DNA from: Gemmatimonadota bacterium
GTDB lineage: Bacteria > Gemmatimonadota > Gemmatimonadetes > Gemmatimonadales > Gemmatimonadaceae
Direction of reading: 5' to 3'
NCBI GenBank assembly: GCA_021413975.1
Contig: JAIOPJ010000039.1
Span: 1-64,000, forward strand
DNA length: 64,000 nucleotides
Shown here piece by piece: positions 48,787 to 59,500 of this stretch (position 1 is the first letter of the stretch; each line of letters opens with the position of its first letter). The position numbers were made by a program, and so were the translations under genes. The notes under the pieces are model-generated. The model saw only the letters and a list, made by a program, of their open reading frames with translations, had not been told where the DNA came from and did no database searches.

Positions 48787-51087
48787 TCACCGCTCGCCGT
48801 CGGTCCCCGCGCCGCGCGCCACCTCGTCGATGGCCTCGAGCAGCCGCTGGGGCCGGAACGGCTTGTGCAGCACGAGGGTGTTCGCGCCGGCCTCGGCTTC
48901 CTCGCTCGGCGTGATCTGTCGCCCCGAGATGAGCACGGTGCCGCCGGCAGCACCGCGTGCACGCAGCGCGCCCGCCAGTGCCGAGCCGCGGACGCCGGGC
49001 AGGCCGACATCGCAGACCAGCAGGTCCGCTCGTTCGGTCGCGGCCATCGCTTCGGCCTCCGCCGGGCTCGCCGCGAGCCGCACCTGATGCCCGCCCTCCT
49101 GCAGCAGCCGGCGCAGGATCTTCCCCAACTGCGGGTCGTCCTCGACGACGAGGATCCGGCGCGAGGCCCGCACCCCGTTGCTGAGGCTGCGGCGCGGAGC
49201 ACTCATCCGTTCCGACTCGGTCACGTGCCGCGGGAAGTAGCAGCGGAACTCGGTGCCCGCGTTCGGCGCACTGAGCACGTCGATAGCGCCGCCGGATTGC
49301 AACACCGTTCCCAGGACGGCCGGCAGCCCCAGCCCGGATCCGCTGCCCTGCGGCTTGGTCGTGAAGAACGGCTCGAAGATCCGGCGCCGCGTCGCTTCGT
49401 CCATGCCCACGCCTGCGTCGCGCACCTCCACGACCACGTGCTCGCCCGCGCCGAGCGGGCCGATCGACGCCGCATGCTCGGCCGAGAGCACGTCGTTGCG
49501 CACGGTCACCTGCACCTTCCCACCCTGGGGCATGGCATCGCGGGCATTCATGATGAGGGCGGTGAGGGCGCGCTCGATCTGGGAGCGGTCCGCCTCGATC
49601 ATCCAGGCCGCATCCGGGACCGTCACCTCGAGCCGATGGTCCGCGCCGATCACGCGATCCATCCATCGCTTGAGTCGCACGGCGACCTCGCCCAGGTCCA
49701 GCGGGCGCGGATCGAGCAGCTGCCGCCGACCGAACGCGAGCAGCTGCCGCGTGAGTTCGGCGCCCCGCTCGGCCGCGGTGCGGATCTCGTCGAGCGCCTG
49801 CGTGACCGGGTTGGCCGTCCCGAGTTCGTCGGCGGCGATGTCGACCCAGGCGAGGATCCCCGTCAGCATGTTGTTGAAGTCGTGCGCCACGCCTCCCGCC
49901 AGCAGGCCCACGGCTTCCACCTTCTCGGCCTCCGCCATCCGCAGCTGCAGTGCCCTCGCCTCGGTCATGTCGGTGACGGTGCAGAGCAGGGCGGGGTTGC
50001 CGCCGAAGTCGACGACGCTGGTCGCGAGATCGACATCGACCGGTCCGCCCGTCGGGGACTGTCGGCGCAGCTGGATCCGCGTCGCCTGATGCGTTCCCGT
50101 CGCCAGCTCGGTGCGCAGGCCGCGCAAGGCGGGCACCGACCGCCGTTCGACGAGGGAGAAGACGCGCGGACGTTCGGCGAGCCGCTCGGCGTCGAGTCCG
50201 ATCATCTGGGCGAAGCGTGGGTTGGCGTACACGACGCGTCCGCGTTGGACCACCACGATGCCGGTCCGCGCCTGCTCGACCAGCTGGCCGAACCGGTACT
50301 CGACCTCGCGAAGCGCCGCCTCGGTGCGTTCGCGGGAGGTGACGTCGCGCGCGTTGACCACGAAGAACGCATTGCCGAGCACGGCGGGATTGAACCCCGA
50401 GGTGGTCGACTCGAGCGTGCGCCAGCCGCCGTCCCGGTGCCGGGCGCGGATCACCACGGTCCGCACGGCGGTCGGATCGCGCTGGAGGTCGGCGAGCAGC
50501 GCCGCGAGCGTGCCGATGTCCTCGCCGTGCACGTACTCGCTGAGCAGCTTCCCCTCGAGCTCGCGCGCGGACCAGCCGAGGTGCACCGAGATCGACTCGC
50601 TCATGGAGAGCATCGTGCCGGCGCGGTCGAGCAGGGTCCAGATGTCGAGCGAGTGGGCGGTGAGGGCGCGCAGGCCATCCTGATACTCCCGCAGCGACCG
50701 CGACGCCTCGCGCTCCGCGGTGAGGTCGGTGGCGTGGATCCGCACGCGCTGGGCCTCGTCGGGCTCGACGACCAGCCGCACGGCGCGGTCGGCGCGCCCG
50801 TGTTGCAGGAAGCCCACCTCGAGGGAGCAACCCGGCCAATCGCCCGAGGCCACCGCGGCGATGGCATGGGCGAGGGCGGGACGGTCCTCGACCCGGACCG
50901 CCAACGGCAGCGGGTTGGTGAAGACCTCGTCGCGGCGGACCCGGAGTGCCGCCGTGAAGCCCGCGCTCACCGCCCGGACCTTGCCGTTCGCGTCCACGAT
51001 CGCCGTCGGCCGGGAGGCGGACCCTTCCGGCTCGGTCGGCAGCGGGCGGTTCAAGGCGTCCGCGAGGGGAGTGGCAGAGTTCGACAC
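48787..51087 (-). CDS. hybrid sensor histidine kinase (PAS-PAS-PAS-HisKA-HATPase-REC)
   Basis: 766 residues, no membrane helix, so cytosolic. Three PAS-like domains (~25-125, 140-255, 265-380), HisKA with GGVAHDFNNML (H402), HATPase (MNARDAMPQGG; DAGVGM; GSGSGLGLP) and a C-terminal receiver (ILVVEDDP; acceptor Asp in LLVCDVGLPG; HKPF). Its divergent partner at 51237 is a receiver-EAL protein. Signal unknown. Confidence 0.92.
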   Translation of the reverse strand: MSNSATPLADALNRPLPTEPEGSASRPTAIVDANGKVRAVSAGFTAALRVRRDEVFTNPLPLAVRVEDRPALAHAIAAVASGDWPGCSLEVGFLQHGRADRAVRLVVEPDEAQRVRIHATDLTAEREASRSLREYQDGLRALTAHSLDIWTLLDRAGTMLSMSESISVHLGWSARELEGKLLSEYVHGEDIGTLAALLADLQRDPTAVRTVVIRARHRDGGWRTLESTTSGFNPAVLGNAFFVVNARDVTSRERTEAALREVEYRFGQLVEQARTGIVVVQRGRVVYANPRFAQMIGLDAERLAERPRVFSLVERRSVPALRGLRTELATGTHQATRIQLRRQSPTGGPVDVDLATSVVDFGGNPALLCTVTDMTEARALQLRMAEAEKVEAVGLLAGGVAHDFNNMLTGILAWVDIAADELGTANPVTQALDEIRTAAERGAELTRQLLAFGRRQLLDPRPLDLGEVAVRLKRWMDRVIGADHRLEVTVPDAAWMIEADRSQIERALTALIMNARDAMPQGGKVQVTVRNDVLSAEHAASIGPLGAGEHVVVEVRDAGVGMDEATRRRIFEPFFTTKPQGSGSGLGLPAVLGTVLQSGGAIDVLSAPNAGTEFRCYFPRHVTESERMSAPRRSLSNGVRASRRILVVEDDPQLGKILRRLLQEGGHQVRLAASPAEAEAMAATERADLLVCDVGLPGVRGSALAGALRARGAAGGTVLISGRQITPSEEAEAGANTLVLHKPFRPQRLLEAIDEVARGAGTDGER

Positions 51088-51124
51088 GGGACGGAATATG
51101 CCACCGGTCTCGGACGGCGGTAGC

Positions 51125-51152
51125 TCCAGTTCCCCATCTCGCCGCCGATACT
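51125..51152 (+). promoter_or_regulatory. sigma-28-like promoter of the REC-EAL gene
   Basis: TCCAGTTC at 51125, then GCCGATACT at 51144-51152, 19-base offset, 84 bases before the start. It ties c-di-GMP breakdown to late flagellar expression. Confidence 0.7.
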
Positions 51153-51236
51153 CGTTGGAGACAGTACGGATTCCACCGTCCGGGAGGCGGTATCACCATC
51201 AGTCCCGATCTCCATTCGCCCGCCCCTGGGCGCGAT

Positions 51237-52508
51237 GTGTCGCGATCCGCGGAGCGGAGCCGGCCATCGGCGGCCCGCACCCCCAGCGGGGAGGCGGAGG
51301 GCGAGACACGCCACCTCACGGTGCTGATCCTGGAGGATCATCCGTTCCAGCGGCGCATGCTGGGTCGGCTGCTCCAGGGGCTCGGGCACGTGACCGTGGT
51401 CGAGGCGGGCACCGGCGACGAGGCCCTCGCCGCCGCGCGCGGTGGCGCGCCCGACCTCGTGATCGCCGACCTCGAGACGCCCGGCATGGACGGCGTGACC
51501 TTCCTGCGCATGCTGTCGCAGGAGGCGATCACTCCGCGCGTCGTGATCACGAGCGCGCACGATCCCTCGGTGCTCCGGTCGGTGGACGAGATGGCGAAGA
51601 TGTACGGCCTGACCGTGCTCGGCGCGATGCCCAAGCCGGTCTCGCTCGAGTCGTTGCGCGGGTTCCTCCGGCAGGTGCGCACGGAGGCGTCCGGGAAGGG
51701 ACGGCCCGCCGCCCGCGGCAAGGCTCCGGCCGACAGCTACACGCCGGACCAGATCGGCGAGGCGATCGCCAATGGGGAGATCATCCCCTGGTTCCAGCCC
51801 AAGATCGAGGTGCACTCGGGGCGGCTCGCCGGTGTCGAGGCGCTCGCCCGCTGGATGCACCCCACGCGCGGGCTGATCGGCCCCGGCGCCTTCATCCCGG
51901 TGATCGAGACGCTGCCGCTCATGGACACGCTGAGCCAGAGCATGCTCACGCAGGCCATCACCTGGGTGCGCAAGTGGGAGAAGGTCGGGCTCTCCACCGC
52001 GGTCTCGGTCAACCTGCCGGGCGGCGCACTTGCGGATCCCGGACTCGCCGACCGCCTGGTCAAGCTGGTGCGTGGCATCGGCGTCGAGCCCCAGTCGCTC
52101 ATCATCGAGGTAACCGAGACCACGGTCAGTCGGGAGCGCGCCCTCGCGATCGAGACGCTCGCGCGACTGCGCATGGCGGGCTTCGGCCTCTCGCTCGACG
52201 ACTACGGCACCGGCTACGCCTCCATGGAGATGCTCAAGACCATGCCGGTCACCGAGGTCAAGATCGACCGCCGCTTCGTGCACGGGGCGTCGCGCGATCC
52301 CAAGGCGACCGCCGTGCTCGGGTCGCTGCTCGAACTCGCTTCCGGTCTCTCGCTCGCCGCCGTGGCCGAAGGGGTCGAGACGCACGAGGATCTCGTGCTG
52401 CTCGACGCCCTCGAGTGCCCGTATGCGCAGGGGTTCGTGATCGCGAAGCCGATGAATGGCGATGATCTGCTGACCTGGGCTCAGCAGAACGGTCCGGCGG
52501 AGGGCTGA
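51237..52508 (+). CDS. response regulator with EAL c-di-GMP phosphodiesterase domain
   Basis: 423 residues from a GTG at 51237 (weak ribosome site, start uncertain). Receiver: LTVLILEDHPFQRRML, acceptor Asp in LVIADLETPGMDG, MPKPV. EAL domain: VEALARW (catalytic Glu), the metal-binding EVTE, SLDDYGTGYASM, EVKIDRRFV and EGVETHEDL; the residues needed for c-di-GMP hydrolysis appear intact. Its output should favour motility. Its stop overlaps the following kinase start by one base (TGATG), so the two are coupled. Confidence 0.93.
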   Translation: MSRSAERSRPSAARTPSGEAEGETRHLTVLILEDHPFQRRMLGRLLQGLGHVTVVEAGTGDEALAAARGGAPDLVIADLETPGMDGVTFLRMLSQEAITPRVVITSAHDPSVLRSVDEMAKMYGLTVLGAMPKPVSLESLRGFLRQVRTEASGKGRPAARGKAPADSYTPDQIGEAIANGEIIPWFQPKIEVHSGRLAGVEALARWMHPTRGLIGPGAFIPVIETLPLMDTLSQSMLTQAITWVRKWEKVGLSTAVSVNLPGGALADPGLADRLVKLVRGIGVEPQSLIIEVTETTVSRERALAIETLARLRMAGFGLSLDDYGTGYASMEMLKTMPVTEVKIDRRFVHGASRDPKATAVLGSLLELASGLSLAAVAEGVETHEDLVLLDALECPYAQGFVIAKPMNGDDLLTWAQQNGPAEG

Positions 52509-55500
52509 TGCCGCCGGCCCTCTCCGAGACGGCCGCGGCAGCCGTGGTCGGCCGAGACCGCCTCATGCGCCTGCTCGCTTGGAGCGCCGGGTTGAGCCTG
52601 TTGGCGCTCGCGCTCGCGCTGGGGTGGCGCGCCCAGGTGGCGTTGCTCACTTCCATGGAGGAGACGGCGCTCACGTCGCGTGCCCATGGGGCGTCGGAAC
52701 TCGTGGCCCGGCAGAAGGCGCTGGCGGCGCGGATCGCGGCGGTCGCACAGGCGCAGGACGGCGGACTCTCCCCCGAACGCAGCGGCGTGCGTGTCGAACG
52801 CCAGTCGCGCCCCGATGCGGCGGAGATCATCGCATCGGACCTGACCACGCGGCTCGCCGTGGGCGGCGTGCTCGCGCTCGAAGGCGCCGCGGCGTCGTCC
52901 GGTCAGGCCGACGCTATCGCGCGCCTCCTCGGGTCGCTGCCGGCGCAGCGGGTCGCACTCGAGACGACGCCCGAGGTCGAGGGGATCTACGTGGCCATTC
53001 CGCAGGCGCAGGTCGTCTCCCGCGTCCCGTACGTGGGTGCCGAGCAGCTGCGCGTGCGGCAACGCGAGGCGAATCTGGCCAGTTGGTTCGAGCGCGAGGT
53101 CTTCGGCGCTCGGCCCGATGCGTCGGGTCGTTCGCCGCAGGAGCCCTGGCTGGCGCACGACCCGGCCACCGGCGCGAACGTGCTGCGGGTGGACCAGTCC
53201 ACCTGGCTCGGCGCGTCGGCCGCGACCGCCACGGTGAGTGTCACCGTCCCGGTGCGGGCGTACCTGCTCCGAATCGCCGCCGCGGATGGCCCGGTGACGG
53301 TCGTCGCCAGCCTCGTCGGCAAGGATGGCACCGTCACCGGCACCGCATCACGGTCCGCCACCGGCGAGGTCACCACGCTCGCGGCGCTTCCGGCCGAGGT
53401 CGCGCAGGCGATCCCCACGCTCGGCGGACGCTTCGCGCGCGTGGCCGGATGGTTCGCGCTCAGCCTGCCGGTGGAGGGCACGGACTTCGTCGCCGTGGTG
53501 GCCGTCCCGGTGGATCGGGTCTTCGCGGTGACGTTGCGCCGGGTGGCGTGGGAGCTGTCGCTCGTGTTCGCGGCCGCGGGCGCGCTCGGATTCCTGCTCC
53601 TGATCGTCCGGCGCCGGGTGCTCGAACCCGCCGACCGTGCGGTGCGCGATCTCTCGGCCGCGGAGGCGCTGGTCCGTGACATCACCGACGGCGTCCCCGG
53701 GCTCGCGGTGTTCAAGGTCGTGCGGAGCGACAGCGGGACCATGGCGGTCGAGTTCGTCAGTCGCGGTGCGGTCGCCGTGCTCGGCGTGCCGGCGGTGGCC
53801 ATCGCCGCCGACTGGCAGCACGTCTTCGAGACCGTGCTGCCCGACGAACGGGCCGCGGTGCGCGCGGACTGCGAGCGCGCGTTCGTCGAGTGTGCTCCGT
53901 GGCAGCTCGAGTTCCGCGTCCGCCGCCGCGACGAGGATCGCTGGGTGCGCGTCGAGGCGCGCGCCAGTCGCGTGGGCACGGCCGTGGAACTCATCGGCTC
54001 CTGGCGAGACGTGACCGAGAGCCGGGTGCACACGGAACTCCTGGCCGACGCGCATCGCCGCCTGATCGACCTCGCCGATGGCGTGCCCGGCGCGGTGATC
54101 CAGTGGCGCGTGACGGCCGACGGCCGGCAGGAGGTCGCGTTCGTGGGCAACCGGCTGCCCGAGATCGCCGGCATCGGCGCCTCCGACCTCTACGGTGGGC
54201 TCCACGCGTTCGAACAGGTCCAGCTGGCCGAGGATGTGGATGCGGTGCGTCGCGCCCGGCAGCAGGCGATCGCGAGTGACACCGGGTATGCGGTGGAGTA
54301 CCGCGTGATGCATCCGGGGCGGGGCATGCGCTGGCTCCGCGAGGAAGCGGTGTCGCATCGCCTCGCCGGCTGCCTCGCCGCCTTCACCGTGCACATCAGC
54401 GACGTCACCCAGCAGCGCAAGGAAGCCGGGGAACTCCGGCGGGCGAAGGAGGAGGCCGAGACGGCGACGCGGGCCAAGTCGGTCTTCCTGGCGACCATGT
54501 CGCACGAGATCCGCACGCCCATGACGGGCATCAGCGGCATGATCGAGGTGCTCGCGCGCACCGTCCTCGACGCCGACCAGCGTGCCCAGCTCGCGACCGT
54601 CTCCGACTCGGCCCGCACGCTGCGTCGCATCCTCGACGACGTGCTCGACTTCTCGCGCATCGAGGCCGGGAAGATGACGGTCGAACGGCGCCCGATGTCG
54701 ATCGACGACGTGATCGAGTCCACCGCCGGTCTCTATGTGGCGGCGGCGGAGGAGAAGGGCGTCCGCCTGCGCGCGACCGTCGACCCCAAGATCGGGGAGC
54801 TCGTGATGGGCGATGCCGTGCGCCTGCGCCAGATCCTCGGCAACCTCCTCTCCAATGCCGTGAAGTTCACGGCCCGCGGCACCGTCCGGCTCTCGGTCCA
54901 CCAGGAGTCGGTGTCCGAGACGCAGCGGGTGCTGCGGTTCGAGGTGACCGACACGGGCGCCGGCATCCCGTACGACGTGCAACCGCGTCTCTTCGCACCG
55001 TTCGAGCGCGGGGAGCACGAGATCACCACGCAGATCGGGGGAACCGGTCTGGGTCTCGCGCTCGTGCGCCGCATCGTCGACCTCATGGATGGCACGGTGG
55101 AGTTGCGCAGCCTCCCCGGTGTGGGCACCTCGGCGCAGGTGCGGATCGCGTTCGAGCGGTTGAACGAGGAGACCTCGGAGGCGCGCATCCCGCTGCATGG
55201 CCTCCGCGTGGCGGTCATGCACGACACCGAGATCGATGCGCGGTTCCTCGCCACGTTGCTCGAGGGCCGCGGCGCCTCGGTGCTCATGGTCCCGCCGGAG
55301 AACGTCACCGTGGTGCCCGAGGGCACGAGCGCCGACGTGGTCGTGACGGGACCCGATGTGCCGCGCGAGGTGCAGCACGCCCTGCGCGCGCGGCTCGCCG
55401 CCGGCGTCACGGGTCGCACGCAGGTCGTGCGCCTCTTCGACGGCGCCGGCCTGCGCCCCGAGGTCCGCGGGGACGGCGGGGTGACCCTCGCCCCCTATGC

Positions 55501-56443
55501 GCGGCGCAGCACCTTCCTGCGTGCGGTCGCGATCGCGTCCGGCCGGGACGAGCCCGACCTGCCCAACGCCACCGCCGAGCACCGCACCACCGCCGCCCCC
55601 GAAGCGGTGACCGTCGACGAGGCGGTCTCGGAGCGCCGCCTCATCCTCGTCTGCGAGGACCATCCGATCGCCCAGCGCGTGATCGAGAAACAGCTGCGCG
55701 TACTCGGCTACACGGCCGAACTGCACAACAACGGGCACAGCGGACTCACGGCCTGGCGCACCGGCCGCTACGGCCTCGTGCTCACCGACCTGCAGATGCC
55801 GGAGATGGACGGGCTCACGCTCGCGCGCCGCATCCGCGCCGAGGAGAGCCGCGACTCGTCACTCGGTCGTACACCGATCATCGCGTTGAGCGGCAATGCC
55901 TTCGACGAGCAACGTGTCGTCTGCGTCGAGTCGGGGATGGACGACTTCCTCGCGAAGCCGGCCTTGCTCAAGGAACTGGACGCGACGCTCCGGTTCTGGC
56001 TGCCGCCCTCGTCGCGCCCCACGGCCGACGCCGGCAAGCCCGTGGCATCGAGCGCGCTGCCGGTGACGCTGCCGGCACCCCTCAGCCACAAGGCGTTGCA
56101 GGAGAGTCTCGGGGACGATCCGGAGATGCTACGGCAGGCGCTCGGCGAGTTCCTCGACGCCGACGCCGAGGACATCGCAGCGCTGCTCGCCGCGGTCGAG
56201 CGCGACGACCGGACGAAGGTCGTGGGTTCGGCGCACCGGATCGAGGGGGCCGCCCGGATGCTCGGCGCCATGCCGTACGCGCGCGCCGCCGAGCGCGTGA
56301 AGCGGCTGTTCGGTCTCGAGCAGGACGCGGGCGAGCGCGCCGAGGCGGTGCAGTTGCTGCAGCAGGAGGGGGAGCGCCTGCGGACCTGGCTGCACACGAC
56401 GCGCGACTGGTTCGAGCGCGTGGCGGTCGGCGCGGCGATCTGA
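52508..56443 (+). CDS. membrane hybrid sensor kinase (sensor-PAS-PAS-HisKA-HATPase-pseudoREC-REC-HPt)
   Basis: 1311 residues. Two membrane helices (~18-40 and ~345-365) flank a ~300-residue extracytoplasmic sensor. Two PAS-like domains follow, then HisKA (MSHEIRTPM; H666), HATPase (GGTGLGLALVRRIVDLMDG), a receiver-like domain without a clear acceptor, a full receiver (LVLTDLQMPEMDG; D1094) and an HPt domain (SAHRIEGAARMLG; H1243): a BvgS-type phosphorelay in one chain. Coupled to the EAL response regulator upstream, a plausible relay target. Confidence 0.92.
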   Translation: MPPALSETAAAAVVGRDRLMRLLAWSAGLSLLALALALGWRAQVALLTSMEETALTSRAHGASELVARQKALAARIAAVAQAQDGGLSPERSGVRVERQSRPDAAEIIASDLTTRLAVGGVLALEGAAASSGQADAIARLLGSLPAQRVALETTPEVEGIYVAIPQAQVVSRVPYVGAEQLRVRQREANLASWFEREVFGARPDASGRSPQEPWLAHDPATGANVLRVDQSTWLGASAATATVSVTVPVRAYLLRIAAADGPVTVVASLVGKDGTVTGTASRSATGEVTTLAALPAEVAQAIPTLGGRFARVAGWFALSLPVEGTDFVAVVAVPVDRVFAVTLRRVAWELSLVFAAAGALGFLLLIVRRRVLEPADRAVRDLSAAEALVRDITDGVPGLAVFKVVRSDSGTMAVEFVSRGAVAVLGVPAVAIAADWQHVFETVLPDERAAVRADCERAFVECAPWQLEFRVRRRDEDRWVRVEARASRVGTAVELIGSWRDVTESRVHTELLADAHRRLIDLADGVPGAVIQWRVTADGRQEVAFVGNRLPEIAGIGASDLYGGLHAFEQVQLAEDVDAVRRARQQAIASDTGYAVEYRVMHPGRGMRWLREEAVSHRLAGCLAAFTVHISDVTQQRKEAGELRRAKEEAETATRAKSVFLATMSHEIRTPMTGISGMIEVLARTVLDADQRAQLATVSDSARTLRRILDDVLDFSRIEAGKMTVERRPMSIDDVIESTAGLYVAAAEEKGVRLRATVDPKIGELVMGDAVRLRQILGNLLSNAVKFTARGTVRLSVHQESVSETQRVLRFEVTDTGAGIPYDVQPRLFAPFERGEHEITTQIGGTGLGLALVRRIVDLMDGTVELRSLPGVGTSAQVRIAFERLNEETSEARIPLHGLRVAVMHDTEIDARFLATLLEGRGASVLMVPPENVTVVPEGTSADVVVTGPDVPREVQHALRARLAAGVTGRTQVVRLFDGAGLRPEVRGDGGVTLAPYARRSTFLRAVAIASGRDEPDLPNATAEHRTTAAPEAVTVDEAVSERRLILVCEDHPIAQRVIEKQLRVLGYTAELHNNGHSGLTAWRTGRYGLVLTDLQMPEMDGLTLARRIRAEESRDSSLGRTPIIALSGNAFDEQRVVCVESGMDDFLAKPALLKELDATLRFWLPPSSRPTADAGKPVASSALPVTLPAPLSHKALQESLGDDPEMLRQALGEFLDADAEDIAALLAAVERDDRTKVVGSAHRIEGAARMLGAMPYARAAERVKRLFGLEQDAGERAEAVQLLQQEGERLRTWLHTTRDWFERVAVGAAI

Positions 56444-56445
56444 GG

Positions 56446-56529
56446 CGGCAGGGGACGCGGCAGTGGACGCGGCAGTGGACGCGGCTGGGGATGCGGCTGG
56501 GGACGCGGCTGGGGACGCGGCGAGGCCGG
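56446..56529. repeat. 12-bp tandem repeat between convergent kinase genes
   Basis: About six full copies of a CGGC-(A/T)GGGGACG-like 12-mer plus a partial seventh, beginning right after the stop of the 52508 gene. The three first copies carry CAGTGGACG/CAGGGGACG variants and the later ones CTGGGGACG, indicating stepwise expansion. Confidence 0.85.
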
Positions 56530-56545
56530 GCCGCGGTGTGAGGCG

Positions 56546-59500
56546 CTACGCCGGCGCGGGCCGGTCGAGTGCGGTGCGCACGCGGCGCGCCAGGACCGCG
56601 GTCGAGTACGGCTTCGCCAGGAAGTCCACGCCGGGATCCAGCACGCCCTGGTTCGCGAGCACGTCGTCGGTGTAGCCCGACGCGAAGAGCACGCGGAGGT
56701 CGGGGCGCCGCGCGATCAGGCGGTCGGCGAGTTCGCGTCCCTTCATCTCGGGCATCATCACGTCGGTGAGCAGCAGGTCCACGCGCCGCGCCGGCGCCTC
56801 GGCGAGCGCCTCGAGCGCTTCACGCCCGGTGCGGAACGCGAGCACGTCATAGCCCAGTCCGCCGAGGACGCGTGCCGCGAGCACGCGGATCGCGTCCTCG
56901 TCCTCGACGACGGCGATGGTCTCGCTGCCGTGCGGCAGCGTCCCCAGTGGCGGCGAGATGCGCGGCGACGCGTCGGGATTCACGCGCGGCAGGTAGATCT
57001 TGAACGTGGTGCCGTGTCCGGGCTCCGAGTAGACCTCGATCCGCCCATGGCTCTGCGTGACGGCACCGAAGACCATCGGCAGGCCCAAGCCGGTGCCGCG
57101 GCCCAGCTCCTTCGTGGTGAAGAAGGGCTCGAACAGGTGCGAACGCACCTCGGGTGTCATGCCGACGCCGGTGTCCGACACGGCGAGCATGACGTACTCG
57201 CCGGGCTCGACGTCGGGGTCCGCGTCGTCGACTAGCTCATCGAGCCGCACGTTCGACGTCTCGAGCGTCAGCGTTCCGCCGTCGGGCATCGCGTCGCGCG
57301 CGTTGACGGCCAGGTTCACGAGGATCTGCTCGGCCTGCGCCGGGTCGAACCGCACGAGGCCGAGGTCGGGCACGGTCGTCTGGCGCAGCTCGATGTCCTC
57401 GCCGAGCAGCCGGAGGAGCATCGCGTGCATGCGTGTCACGGATTCGTTCAGGTCGAGCACGCGCGGGTCGATGATCTGCTTGCGGGAGAACGCGAGGAGC
57501 TGTTGGGTGAGGCTCGACGCCGAGTCGACGGCGCGATCCACTTCGGAGAGGTCCCGCGCGAGAGGGGCGTCGGCCGGCAGATCCAGTCGGGCGAGGTCGA
57601 GGTACCCCTTCATGACGGTGAGCAGGTTGTTGAAGTCGTGTGCCACGCCGCCGGCCAGGCGCCCCACCGTCTGCATCTTCTGCGACTGGAGGAGCTGCCC
57701 CTGCAGCTTCTTCGACTCGGTCACGTCGAGCATCGAGGCCATGATGTGCTGTACGCGGCCGTCCGCGTCGCGCACCACGTTCGCCGCGAGCACCACGTCG
57801 ACGGGCGTCCCGTCCTGCCTCCGCACCGAGAACTCGCTCTGCAGTGCGCCGCGTTCCATCAACGCCGCCATCGTCGCGGCCCGCGCCCCGGGATCGCCGA
57901 GCGCCATCATGGACCGTCCGACCACGTCACCGGCGTCGGCGAAGCCCCAGAGTCGCACGAAGGCGGGGTTCGCGTACACGACCTTCCCCTCGGCATCCGC
58001 GATGAGGATCGCGCTGAGCGAGGTCGCGATGGTCTCGTCCTTGAGACGCAGGTCCGCCTCGGCCCGCTTGCGCTCCGTGACGTCGATGAACGACGCGAGC
58101 ATGCCGATCCGTGTGCCGTCGGCGCCCGCGAAGGCATTCGCATTGTACTGGAAGGTGCGTGTCGCGCCGTCGGTACGCACCGCGAGCATCTCCCCGGTGT
58201 CGGATCCGCGCGCTTCGATGTTGCGGAGCATCTCCTCGGCGCGTTCGGCCGACGCGAAGAAGTCGGCGGCGTGGCGCCCGAGCACCTCGCTCGCGTCCCG
58301 GTACCCCCAGAGGTCGAGGCAGCTCCGGTTCACGTAGGTGACGCGCAACTGCAGGTCGATGATCGCGATCCCGTTCATGGAGGACGCGATGGCCGCGTTG
58401 AGGCGGAGCAACTCGGCCTGCGCCGCGCGGCGGGCGGAGATGTCGGTGATGCTGCCGCGGAGGAGCCGCTGCGCGCTGGAAGGCAGTCGCACGAGGCGCA
58501 GCTCACACGGGAAGTCCCGGCCGTCGCTGGAGCGGTGCGTCCATTCGAAGACCGGGGCCTCACCGGCGAGTGCCGCGTCGATGTACTCGATCGACTTCAC
58601 CGCCGACGGTATGCCGTCGGATTGCACTGGGGGGCTCAGGTCGACGGGCGAGAGGAGGAGCAACGCCGCGCGGTCGAGCCCGAACAGCTCGAGCGCGTTC
58701 ATGTTGGCGTCCGTGAATCGCCCGGTGTCGGCGTCGAGCACCACGATCGCCTCGGGCGCGTGCTCGATCTGCACACGGAGCCGCGCCTCGCTCTCCGCGA
58801 GCGCCGCCTGCGCCAGCTCCCGCTCGGTGCTGTCGCTGATGAAACCGTGCCAGAGCGTGCTGCCGTCGGGCAGCCGCTCGGGACGGGCGATCCCGCTCCG
58901 CCACCGCAGCCCCTGACGCGGCAACACGACCCGGTAGTCCCACTTCCACGTCTCGAGCGTCCGCTCGGATTCCCGGATGCTCCGCACCGCTTCGGCGAGA
59001 TCGTCCGGGTGGATCCGCGTGAAGACCACGGAGGCGTCCTCGCGCACCTCGTCCGGAGTCACTTCGTAGATCGCTTCGATCGCCTCGCTCGCGAACGGGA
59101 AGCAGGAGCGACCGTCAGGGAACATCCGGTACTGGTAGATCACTCCCGGCACCTGCTTGGCGAGCTTCGCCAGGAGGTCCGAACTCGCCCGCAGCGTCGC
59201 CTCGGCCTGCACGCGTAGGGTGATGTCCGCGACCGTGGCGAAGCAGCGGTCGACGCTGCCGTCAGGCAGTCGCTCCGCGAGCACGTCGATCGTCGCATGT
59301 ACCACCGCGCCATCCTTCCGGATGAAGCGCTTGTCCATCTTGTACCCGTTCGCCTCGCCGCGGAGCACCCGCTCGAACGCGGCGACGTCGGCCGGGAGGT
59401 CCTCAGGATGCGTGAGCTCGGCCCACGTCTTGGTGACGAGCTCGTCCCGGGGGTAACCGAGCAGCTCGCAGAGGGTCTGGTTCACGTGCAACCAGCGCTT

